Part shown: piece by piece, positions 1-9,064 of the stretch
Layout: each line of letters starts with the position of its first letter
Numbering within the stretch: the stretch's first letter is position 1
Assembly: GCA_950022295.1 (NCBI GenBank)
Contig: OX465595.1
Location: 224,963,770 to 225,027,769 of the forward strand
Length of the DNA: 64,000 bases
Source of the DNA: Bromus sterilis
Taxonomy: Eukaryota; Streptophyta; Magnoliopsida; Poales; Poaceae
Direction of reading: 5' to 3'
Program-made: the position numbers and the translations under genes
The notes under the pieces: model-generated
What the model was told of the DNA's origin: nothing
The model's input: only the letters and a program-made list of their open reading frames with translations
Databases searched by the model: none

Positions 1-17
1 GAGCATCATATTCATTC

Positions 18-258
18 ATGTTGGAAAGTTATGCACTTCGTCATGAGTTATCTTTAGTTGAATTGTCCACCCCAATGCTTATTCAAACTCCAGGGTCAAG
101 ATGGCAAACTAATAGAGTAAGCCATGGTAATCAAATTGCAATTGAGGGTTTAGTATTCCTTGCTTCACTCATAGCCCTCAAGTCCTCAGACATATGTCTT
201 CCTTGGCATGGATTGGCTATCAAGATAGAATGCCTACCTTGATTGCAAAGGAAAATCA
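18..258 (+). pseudogene. Element A aspartic protease C-terminal remnant
   Basis: The translated stretch ends in a segment like the protease-to-RT linker of chromoviruses, where the usual wording is close to GMDWL followed by a DCKGKSV linker. The phrase WHGLAIKIECLP in one frame and CKGKSVKLTHPSGK in the next shows the same region split by a frameshift near 240. The catalytic DTG/DSG part of the protease is not recognisable here. It is probably degraded or to the left. The assignment rests mainly on position directly upstream of RT. Confidence 0.5.
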
Positions 259-3200
259 GTGAAACTCACCCACCCTTCAGGCAAGACCGTCAACTACCCC
301 TCACCCAGAACAAGAAACCAAGTGCATTCTTTGAATGTACTTCCCCTTCCCGAACTTGAAGATATTCCGGTGGTTCGTGACTTCCCGGATGTCTTTCCTG
401 AAGAGCTGCCGGGAATGCCACCCGACAGATGTGTAGAGTTTATAGTGGATCTTGTGCCAGGAACCGCACCAATTTCTAGACTCCCATACAAAATGGCCCC
501 ACGTGAGTTAGTTGAGCTTAAAACCCAACTGGAAGCTTTGTTGGAAAAAGGCTTCATCCGCCCTAGCTCATCGCCATGGGGTTGCCCCGTTCTGTTCGTA
601 ACGAAGAAAGATGGAACAGAAAGGATGTGCGTAGACTATCGCCCGCTAAATTTAGCGACGATAAAGAACAAGTACCCATTTCCTAGGATCAATGATCTTT
701 ATGATCAACTTGCAGGATCCTCTGTCTTCTCCAAGATGGATTTGAGATTAGGTTATCATCAAATCAAAATCCGAAACAAGGACATTCCCAAAACGGCTTT
801 TACTACTCGTTATGGTCTTTACGAGTACACCGTCATGTCCTTTGGTTTAACCAATGCCCCTGCCACTTTCTCACGCATGATGAATTCGATCTTCATGGAG
901 TAGTTAGATAAATTTGTTGTAGTTTATCTCGATGACATTCTTATCTACTCGAAGAACGAAGAAGAACATGTCGAACACCTAAGGTTGGTATTGATGAAAT
1001 TTAGAGAGCACCGCCTGTATGCTAAATTCTCCAAGTGTGAATTTTGGCTACCAGAAGTGACCTACTTAGGCCACGTGATTTCTGCAAAAGGCATTGCTGT
1101 GAATCCCGAGAGAGTTCAGGCCGTCCTTGACTGGACTCCACCTGAATCGGTTAAGCAAGTTAGGAGTTTTCTTGGCCTAGCCAGCTATTGCCGCCGCTTC
1201 GTCGAGAACTTTTCTAAAGTTGAAAAGCCTCTAACTGAACTCCTCAAGAAAGATAAGAAATTCCTATGGACTCCCAAGTGCGAGGAAAGCTTTCAAGAGC
1301 TAAAAAGAAGATTGACTTCTGCACCCGTACTTGCGCCTCCAGACACCAAAAAGGATTTCGAGATCTATTGTGACGCATCACGGCAAGGGTTAGGATGCAT
1401 ACTTCTGCAAGATCGACATGTGGTAGCTTATGCTTCACGCCAGTTGCGGCCACATGAAGAGAACTATCCTACACATGACCTTGAAATCGCTGCCGTAGTT
1501 CATGCCCTAACAACTTGGCGACATTACCTCCTTGGTAATCGTTGTGATATCTCTTCCGACCACCAAAGCCTCAAATACATTTTCACCCAGCCAGATCTTA
1601 ATCTCAGGAAAACACGCTGGATTGAGTTGATAAAAGATTACGACGTAGGAATTTCTTACACCCCAGGCAAAGCCAATGTCATGGCTGATGCACTAAGTCG
1701 TAAGTCGTATTGTAACAACCTCATGTTACAACAGTATCAACCACTTCTTCATGAGGAATTTCTCAAGCTCAATCTTCAGATTCTTCCTCATGGCTATCTT
1801 TCTACCTTGGTGGCGAAACCAACTCTTGAGGATCAAATCATAGTTGCACATAGGCGTGCACGAGGTGTTCGCCGGATCAAGGAGAACATTGCTAGCGGAG
1901 TTGCTAAATGTTTCTCCATAGATAGTAAAGGAATGGTATTCTTTGGAAATCGTTTGGTAGTACCTAAGAATAGGGAACTAAGGCAACTCATCCTCAAAGA
2001 AGCCCATGACACACCCCTCTCAATTCATCCGGGTAGCATTAAAATGTACTGAGATCTACGCCAGAGATTTTGGTGGACTAGGATGAAGAGAGACATTGCT
2101 CAATTTGTTGTCGAATGTGATGTTTGTCATCGTATTAAGGCAGAACATCAAACACCTGCTGGTACACTTCAACCTTTGCCTATTCCAGAGTGGAAATGGG
2201 ACAAAGTCGGTATGGAATTCATCACCGGCTTTCCAAAAACCCAGAAAGGAAATGATGCCATCTTCGTTGTCATAGATAGGCTTTCCAAAGTTGCTCACTT
2301 CCTTCCAATTCGCGAGTCTATAACTGCTAGCCAGTTAGCGGACTTGTACGTCTCTAGAATTGTATCCCTTCACGGTGTTCCTTTGGAAATCATTTCTGAT
2401 CGCGGTAGCCTTTTCACCTCTAGATTTTGGGGAAGCTTTCAAAATGCTATGGGGACTCATCTCTCCTTTAGTACAGCTTTCCATCCTCAATCTAGCGGTC
2501 AAGTCGAAAGGGTTAACCAAATGCTTGAAGACATGATCAGAGCTTGTGTTATCTCATTCGGAAAGAATTGGGAGAAGTCTCTGCCATTCGCCGAATTTGC
2601 TTATAACAATAATTTTCAATCTAGTCTGAACATGGCTCCTTTTGAACTCCTTTATGGACGACGATGTCGAACACCCCTAAACTGGTCAGAAACCGGTGAA
2701 AGACAATTCTTTGGACCGGACATGATCAAGGAAGCAGAAGAGCAAGTTCGCATTGTTCTTGATCAATTGAAAGCAACCCAGTCTCGTCAGAAAAGCTACT
2801 ATGATCGTCATCATAGGCAAGAGAGCTACAATCTGGATGAGAAGGCTTACCTTCGGGTTACTCCTCTGAAGGGAACCCAACGTTTTGGTATCAAAGGCAA
2901 GTTGGCCCCACGTTACATCGAACCTTTCCGCATTCTTGCCAAACGTGGATAAGTTGCCTACCAACTTGAACTACCCCCGCACCTTTCCCGAGTACATGAT
3001 GTATTACATGTGTCCCAACTCAGGCGTTGCTTCAAGGACCCCATCCGCGAAGTCGACCATGAAACGCTTGATCTCCAAGATGACCTTTCTTATCGAGAAT
3101 ACCCCGTTCGTATTCTTGATTCCACAGAGCGTGTCACTCGTCGTCAGAAGATTAAGTTTCTGAAAGTGCAATGGTCACACCACTCTGAGAGTGAAGCTAA

Positions 3201-3318
3201 CTGGGAAAGAGAAGACCGTCTCAGTGTCGAGTATCCCTCCTTCCTCCCGCAGACTTCTGCATCTCGGGACGAGATTCTGGTGAGTGGGGGCGAGTTGTCA
3301 GAACCCTCTGTTAGGTAA
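259..3318 (+). pseudogene. Element A pol: RT, RNase H, integrase, chromodomain-like tail (three in-frame stops)
   Basis: The polyprotein copies the element RNA into DNA and integrates it. All pieces share one frame of about 1020 codons, interrupted only by TAG at 901-903, TGA at 2050-2052 and TAA at 2950-2952. RT shows MCVDYRPLN, LGYHQIKI and the catalytic YLDD at about 925-936. RNase H begins near 1360 with YCDASRQGLG. Integrase shows the zinc-finger cysteines in ECDVCHR (about 2113), then the D, D and E contexts GMEFITGFP, SDRGSLF and GQVERVN. The C-terminus has RILDSTERVTRR and LKVQWSHH followed by WEREDRL, which fits a chromodomain. H and I have EYL, MYQ/MYR and KRGE or KRGQ at the stop positions. 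The first and third stops, at least, are therefore secondary nonsense changes. The last codons run past the PPT into the 3' LTR. Confidence 0.92.
3281..3295 (+). other. Polypurine tract of element A
   Basis: The purine-rich stretch TGAGTGGGGGCGAGT lies directly before the LTR start TGTCAGAACC. It is the expected primer site for plus-strand DNA synthesis. The same tract stands next to the 3' LTRs of H (33521 onward, minus) and I (61398 onward, minus). It also codes for part of the pol frame. Confidence 0.75.
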
Positions 3319-3483
3319 TGTGCTAGGGTTAGCAATTCACTTGCATCATGTTAAAAATTTCAAAAGAAATCTTTGAAATCAAATTCAAAAGAAAAATGGG
3401 AGAAGGAAACCCCCAGTTGAATTAATTCAAAAGGCCAGATAAAAATCTTCTCCAAAAATTCATGCTAGATTTTTGAAAAGTCT

Positions 3484-3490
3484 TATAAAT
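3484..3490 (+). promoter_or_regulatory. Candidate TATA box in chromovirus LTR
   Basis: TATAAAT sits about 190 bp into the A LTR in the context GAAAAGTCTTATAAAT. The same context recurs on the minus strand in both H LTRs (about 33345-33360 and 40645-40665) and in a changed form in I. Conservation across copies supports a core promoter. If so, U3 is short and most of the 4 kb LTR would be transcribed leader. No start-site evidence is available here. Confidence 0.4.
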
Positions 3491-3769
3491 GAGTGTGATC
3501 ACATATCAAGTGATGTGGGACCCATCCCATGCTCATGGATTTTTCAAATATTCAAACAGTGCCTTGGAATTAATCAAAAACCCCTATTTGATTTAAAGTT
3601 CAAATTATTTGAATTTTAAAAATGTTCAAAATTTATAAGTGGCTAGTATATTAATTGGCGAGGCCATATAAAAATTATGAGCATTTAATAAAATGGTTTG
3701 CTATTTTATTTAGCAAAACCAAAACAAAGACAGAAAAGAAATTAGAAAAGAAACAAAAAAAAGAGGCTC

Positions 3770-4690
3770 ACCTGGTTTTGGCCCAACTCTCCCCCAGCCT
3801 GGCCCAGCCCAGCCCACGGGGGGCACATGCGTCTTCCACCCCGGCCAGGCAGGCACCCAGGTCGCCGGCGAGCACCGTGGGCGCGCCAGGCAGCTGCCTG
3901 CCTGCCCAGGGCTTACCTCCTCTCCCGGAAACGTCTGGAAGACGCCCAGCTTCGTTCCCCTTCCTCCAGAGCCACCTCCCCCTCCTCCCTCGCCGTGTTC
4001 GTCGTCGACAGAAGGAACCGCCGGAGCGCGCCACCGCACCCGCGTGGCCACCGGCCTCATCGAGATGCCACAAGATGTCCAGGACGCGCGCCATTCTCGT
4101 CTTCGTCGCCGTGCAGGAGTAATCGAGCCAGGAAGCTTTGTAGCCGCCGCCCCCTTCATCGCCTTCGTCTCCGGCCGCCGCGAGTCGTCTTCAAGTTCCG
4201 GCCAACTCCGAGCTTCCCCGAGCACGCGACCGCCTCCGTTGGATTCACGGTGAGCCTACGGTTCGCCCGGTGCTTTTCCTCGATCCCCTCCGTAGCTCTA
4301 GCCGAAAACGCCATGGATGCAGAGCTCCGCCGCCGCCATGGTCAAAGTAGAGCTTGCTCCAGTGCCCTCCTTGTTGCCCCAGAGCGCGCAGATGACTCCT
4401 GGCACTGCCAGATTTCGAACGCGCGCAAGGTTAGCCCAGGCCGTGCACGCTAGCCTCCCCCCAACCTCGCCGTCGTTCTGTTTCCGCCCAGCACGTTGCC
4501 GTCGATGCTCCAGACCTCCCCGTGAACCCTGGCTCCCTCCATTCGATGCACGACGCCACCAGGAACACGCTGGTGCCCTCACCGTAGCCTCCCATGCCCC
4601 GCAACCCTTTCCGGTGAGTCACCGCCGCGTCTGTTGACGCCGGTGTTTTGCCGCCGGCCGCCCAGGCCTAACCCCCTCACTAACCACCCC
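3770..4690 (+). other. GC-rich block inside the chromovirus LTR
   Basis: About 0.9 kb of strongly GC-rich sequence stands out from the AT-rich LTR around it. Equivalent blocks lie in H (about 32280-33060 and 39640-40360) and I (about 60280-60950). Open frames exist in several phases on both strands, but they start, stop and change frame differently from copy to copy, so I do not call a gene. It could be a regulatory or leader region, or an old captured sequence. Confidence 0.55.
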
Positions 4691-6205
4691 TAACCCCACT
4701 GGCAGGTGGGCCCTAACCCTAATTAACCCCCTGGTTAGTTTAAAACTAACCGGGTTCATTAACCCAGTGACTGACACCCCGATCCCACAGGTCAGACCCC
4801 CCCCACGTCACACTGACGTCACAGTGATGCAATAAAAGTTTTTTCCAGAATAAAAGAAATCAGAGAACTTCCAGAAATTCCAGAAAAGGCTGAAACTTTG
4901 GAAATTCATAGAAAATTCATATCAACTCCAAATTTAACAAATAATATATGAAAAATGATCAGGAGAAAATAAGCTATCCAAATATCCAACTTTCAACTTT
5001 GGTTGAGTTGAATTTAAAATGTGATCAGTAGCATTTGCTATTTTATTTAAATGGAATTAATTCAATTTCTTTTCAAATGCTTTTGCATTTTGAACCACAT
5101 CAACATATCACATTATAATTGAACTTCAGAGGCATATCATACACATTTCAACAAGGTTTAACTTGATCAAACAATGTCATATGCAACTTGACTAAATTGA
5201 ATTCAAATTGGAGTTTGAATTTGCAATTCAATTTGCAATATACTCCATTTAAATGGAATTTCTTCACACAGCAAAGCATATACATCAAGTTTCAACCTTC
5301 AACCATGTGTTTGTGCATTGTATTTACTTTGCTACCTTGTTTGTTGTTTGTCGAGCAGAGGTGGAACCAGAACAGGAGGCTGCCCCCTTCGTTGAAGACC
5401 CCGAACCCGAACCTCGTCAGCAAGGCAAGCAAACCCCCATTGATCATGTCGATAAAATCCCACTTCCCTCTCATGTCTCGCTTATGCATTGTATAGGATG
5501 ATTACCATGCTACGTTTCTACCGCATAGATGAACCCATTCCTTTGCATGACCTATCATTTGTCACAGTAGTAAGCAAACCACCATCCTAGCAAATGTAGG
5601 AGTTGATTGATATCATGTAGCCCCTGCAATTGTTACTGCTCATTGCATGCTTAGAGTGATACAATGATGTTACTGTTATGTGAGTCGGGATGGTAGTGAT
5701 CATGATGATTTTGGTGGAAAGGTGTTGGTGAATCTACCCTAATACAAGGTGAACGATGAGAGGCTGTGTAGGAGTACACAGTGGGTTGTCTCGTTGAAGA
5801 CCGCCCTAAGTCCGAGTTCTTGTGTGGTGATCCAAGATGAAGAGTACAACCACACATTGGGCTCATTGACCCCTCTCAACCTATTAACTCATCCCTTTCG
5901 ATGTCCAGATGTCGCAATAGTTTGGAGTTCTGGCAGGTCTATGGCCTGGCTGCTAAGTGAGAGAACGGCTCATCCGAGACCGGCTTACGCACCACGCACA
6001 CATCATCTGGGTCCATTTCGGTAAACCGGCCGGGTTCACGATAGTGATAGCCAACCCAGGTAGGCGGCTTTCTTGGACTAGATAGGCTATGAGGTAACAG
6101 TTGTGGTGAGCATCCTCGCTGGCACCCCTTGAATGGTGTCGAGATCAAAGGAGGTAAATGATGATCATGTGTGTGTAGCGGTACACCCTTGCAGGGTTAA
6201 CAAAA

Positions 6206-6233
6206 CTATTCGAATAGCCGCGTCCGCGGCTAT
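6206..6233 (+). repeat. Overlapping palindromes in chromovirus LTR
   Basis: A perfect 12 bp palindrome CTATTCGAATAG (6206-6217) overlaps a 9 bp inverted repeat with a 2 nt loop, ATAGCCGCG-TC-CGCGGCTAT (6214-6233). The same pair occurs, with small changes, at about 30861-30890, 38173-38200 and 58845-58870 on the opposite strand. A weaker relative is in solo LTR J near 46930-46965. Conservation makes it a candidate protein-binding or RNA-structure site. Confidence 0.7.
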
Positions 6234-7349
6234 GGACTTCTTGGAAAGCTTTGCTTGATTATTAGACAACTTGAACTGGATACTTCTAAAACACACCAAG
6301 ATAAGTGTGAGTGCTATGGCGTGCTTTCTCGTGGGGAAGCCGACGAGGGCACCATAGTGGTGTAATTGGTTGGAGAAAGTAGTGGACTCGTGTACGCTTC
6401 TTACCTCAAGTCTCGTACTCGTAGTTCAGGACTAGCCAAGTCAAAGCTGGCAATTCTGCAAGTGAAACCCCACCTCCCTTTACCTTGATACATGTGCATG
6501 AGTAGTATAGCTCCGATGTAAGTCTTGCTGAGTACGACTTTGTACTCACGTTTGCTTAATCTATGTTTTAGATGAACCCACTGACCCCGAAGGTGGCTTC
6601 TTCATCGAGATAGACGACTGAAGATCAAGCTAGTCTAGTCCCAGTCAGACGACTGGTTCCCTCGTGGAGGGCTTGTGTTTAAATAAGGCTTCTTAAGCCA
6701 TTTGTTAAACTTGTCTGTACTCAGACATACTTTGCTTCCGCTTGTTTTTATAATGTTCGATCACATACTTGTGATCTCTGTGTGCACTCTGTAAGAGTTA
6801 TCAATAAAATGTATACTTTGTAGAGAATTGCAATGATACCTACTGTTCATACAAGGCATGTGTGCTGCGTGTATGTTTATAACATGCATGTCTTTGTATG
6901 GGTTTTCGAGACCTTAGTTGTGATCTGGCTGGTGGTCTTTCATACACCAAGTGGCCCTTAGATGTGCGCAGCTTGGGGCATCGCGATGCGATTGCTCGAG
7001 AATCCGTCTCGTGCACACTTTGTGTTATGATTGAGCCCGCCCTAGACCCCGACTAAGTGATCGGGCTGGAGTAAGTCTATGTAAGAGTTATGAGATAGTC
7101 GATAGTATGGTTGAGGCGACTTGTCTGTGAATATGGGAGTTCATCACCCATATCATTAGACTTGTGTGCGGACGATGAGGACCCATCTCAGTTGATCATC
7201 CGGCCTGGATGGGATGCCCCTCACGTACGATGCTTTCCGAGAGCGTTCTGTTCTTGGCCTTGTCTGCTTAGACAAGTGGGTACGGTTCTCGGCTCTCCAT
7301 ATGACTATGTCGTAGCGGGACTTGCATACGCTAACCCCGAGTCCCGACA

Positions 7350-8295
7350 CTGCTATTGCTATGTTGAGTTTGATGGGATCTGATGGATTATGAGATTATG
7401 TTCAGATTGTGATAGAGTAATATATTTGGTTTTTATCTCTTATATTTTTGTTCCTAAGTAATTCTTACATGTTCTCCGTTGTTGTTTATTGCTTTGGCCA
7501 AGTAGTAGGTAGTGACTCCAAGAGGGAACGTCATGCTCGATTGTGGGTTCATGCCCCCCGATGACACGCTTGAGTGACAGAAACATGAGTCTAGGGGATG
7601 TGATGTTGCCACAAGGGGGAAAACAACGGTGCTTGTAACCGCGGTTACAAGGATTGTTTACTTTACGCAAAGTTCTTTTTAATGCAGTTGTCTGTTGCTT
7701 TGGGTTTACACTTTGGGTGGGGCTCGCAACTTACTACCAGCGAGATGTTCTGGATAGATATCTCAAGGTGGATGATTAGTAGTAGATGCTGTTGGATTTC
7801 GGTCTACTTATTTTGGCGTACTGCCTGTGCTTTTGAACCTCTTCCTTTCTTTTGTAGCATAGTTAGCATTGCGGTGCGTTCATAATCCTGTCAATTGCCC
7901 TTCTGTAATTTGTTTACCTCGCATAGCAGTTTTATCGTCTTTTGGGAGAGAGACATCACTAGTGAACATCACGTATCCCGGTCCATATCCTTATTACTGT
8001 TTCCACGCTTTATTTACTTTTCCTGCTTTTACTTTCAATTGCTATCATTATCCCTTGTGTTTTACCCTTTGTGAACAACAAGACCGGAGAGATTGACAAC
8101 CTCTCTGAACTTCGTTGGGAACAAAGTTATCTGTGTCTGTGTGCAGGTCCACGCCAGTCGCGCCGCTGACACCTACTTATCATCTCTGGAGTCCTACTGG
8201 AGACAAACCTTGGTATCTTCACCGAGGGAAACTTGCTGCTGCGCTACATCTCCACCTTCCACTTGGGGTAACCAACGAAGGGCGAGAAGCCATCA
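7350..8295 (+). repeat. 5' LTR of element B, 3' portion
   Basis: It matches 12533-13478 over its whole length with no length difference. It ends GAGAAGCCATCA at 8295, just before the primer site. The first about 680 bp of this LTR are missing here because A is inserted; they should lie left of A. It contains a perfect 20 bp palindrome at 7632-7651. Confidence 0.92.
7632..7651 (+). repeat. Perfect 20 bp palindrome in Athila-like LTR
   Basis: CTTGTAACCGCGGTTACAAG equals its own reverse complement. It is identical in the B 3' LTR at 12815-12834. The C LTRs carry a changed version at about 42488-42507 and 51508-51527 that can still pair throughout as RNA if two G-U pairs are allowed. Confidence 0.8.
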
Positions 8296-8305
8296 AGCAA
8301 ATTTC

Positions 8306-8322
8306 TGGCGCCGTTGCCGGGG
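8306..8322 (+). promoter_or_regulatory. Primer binding site, tRNA-Asp type (element B)
   Basis: TGGCGCCGTTGCCGGGG starts 11 bp after the LTR end. It is complementary to the 3' end of plant tRNA-Asp(GUC), whose acceptor side reads CAACGGCGCCA. This tRNA is the primer typical of Athila-type gypsy elements. E and C have the same site with one change. Confidence 0.88.
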
Positions 8323-8460
8323 ACTCCGAGTGTTAAGATAGGGGAGTTGCACACTGCCCTTTACCTTTGTTTTTTAGTCTTGTTAGTTTATCTTTCGGTT
8401 TTTTTATCTTTGTGTCTTTTATATAAAATTACAAAAAAATCTGCCACACTTGCTGTTACT

Positions 8461-9064
8461 ATGGGTTCCACTACCAAGTTGTGTGACTTCACTAGTCACA
8501 ACAACCAAGACTTTATCTGCAATCCCATTGCCACAGCTGCCACTTCAGCTACCTCTTATGAAATTAAACCTGCTTTGCTAAACCTTGTTATGAGAGATCA
8601 ATTCTCTGGTGCTGGAGATGATGCTGCTTTACACTTGAATAATTTTGTTGAATTATGTGATATGCAAAAGTACAAAGAAGTAGAAGGTGATGTTGGAGCT
8701 AGTACTTCCGTTATGCCCAAAAGAATATTTGATATGTTTGAATTGAAGCCTTTTGAGCCTTGTTCTTTTGGTGTTCGTCTTGTTGATTCTTCCGTAATGA
8801 CAACTATGTTCCCGTTGATTTTATTGTTATGGATATAGAGTGTGAACCTTTATGTCCAATTATTTTGGGACGTCCTTTTCTTCGCACTGTTGGTGCGGTT
8901 ATTGACATGAAAGAGGGGAATATAAAATTCCAATTCCCATTCAAAAAGGGGATGGAACACTTCCTAGAAAGAAAATCAAATTACCTTTTGAGTCCGTCAC
9001 ACGGGCTAGTTATTCTCTTTCTCTTGATAAAACTTGATTCTTCTTTTGCTTCATGCCTAGCTTA
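8461..9064 (+). pseudogene. Element B gag N-terminus fused to protease relic
   Basis: The ATG at 8461 lies 166 bp after the LTR, the same spacing as the gag ATG in C. The first about 75 residues (IKPALLNLVMRDQFSG, HLNNFVELCDMQKY) resemble the Athila-type gag N-terminus. They run directly in frame into an aspartic protease with catalytic DVGAS, then KRIFDMFEL and FGVRLVDSS. A deletion with frameshift near 8800 is followed in the next frame (8829-9064) by CPIILGRPFLRT and the end of the protease. The body of gag and all downstream pol have been deleted. It probably has no enzyme activity. Confidence 0.75.

Larger units (their letters stand above)
1..7349 (+). mobile_element. Element A: Ty3/gypsy chromovirus (Tekay/Del-like), 5' part outside window
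   Basis: This is the 3' part of an LTR retrotransposon. It holds the end of a protease, then RT, RNase H, integrase and a chromodomain-like tail in one frame, a polypurine tract, and a complete 4054 bp 3' LTR. Its 5' LTR and gag lie left of the window. The chromodomain-like tail and the very long LTR point to the Tekay/Del clade. H and I here are relatives on the other strand. The right end (CCCGACA at 7349) abuts an interior point of the element B LTR: the sequence from 7350 matches 12533 onward. A is therefore inserted in B. The matching TSD would be outside the window. Confidence 0.93.
3296..7349 (+). repeat. 3' LTR of element A (4054 bp)
   Basis: It starts TGTCAGAACC after the PPT and ends GTCCCGACA. 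Start and end correspond to the H and I LTR edges (TGTCACAACC and GGTCCCGACA on their sense strand). Internal order is a TATA-like site near the start, a GC-rich block (about 3770-4690), a TGACGT-rich spot (about 4803-4830), AT-rich sequence, and the palindrome cluster near 6206. The last kilobase is shared with H and I. No gene is supported inside. The many overlapping ORFs in the GC-rich block occur in several frames and look like composition effects. Confidence 0.92.

Noticed and set aside
1244..2964. Minus-strand ORFs opposite A pol
   Set aside because: They are shadows of the pol frame with no recognisable domain.
3655..4637. Several proline/arginine-rich ORFs in the GC-rich part of the A LTR
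   Set aside because: They overlap in several frames on both strands, start and stop differently in H and I, and show no domain; they look like composition effects.
5188..5501. 102 aa and 82 aa ORFs near 5.3 kb in the A LTR
   Set aside because: The homologous positions in H and I have many changes and no preserved frame.
7440..8341. Short ORFs in the B LTR, repeated at 12623-13632
   Set aside because: They duplicate because the LTR is duplicated; no protein signal, and they differ by frame changes.
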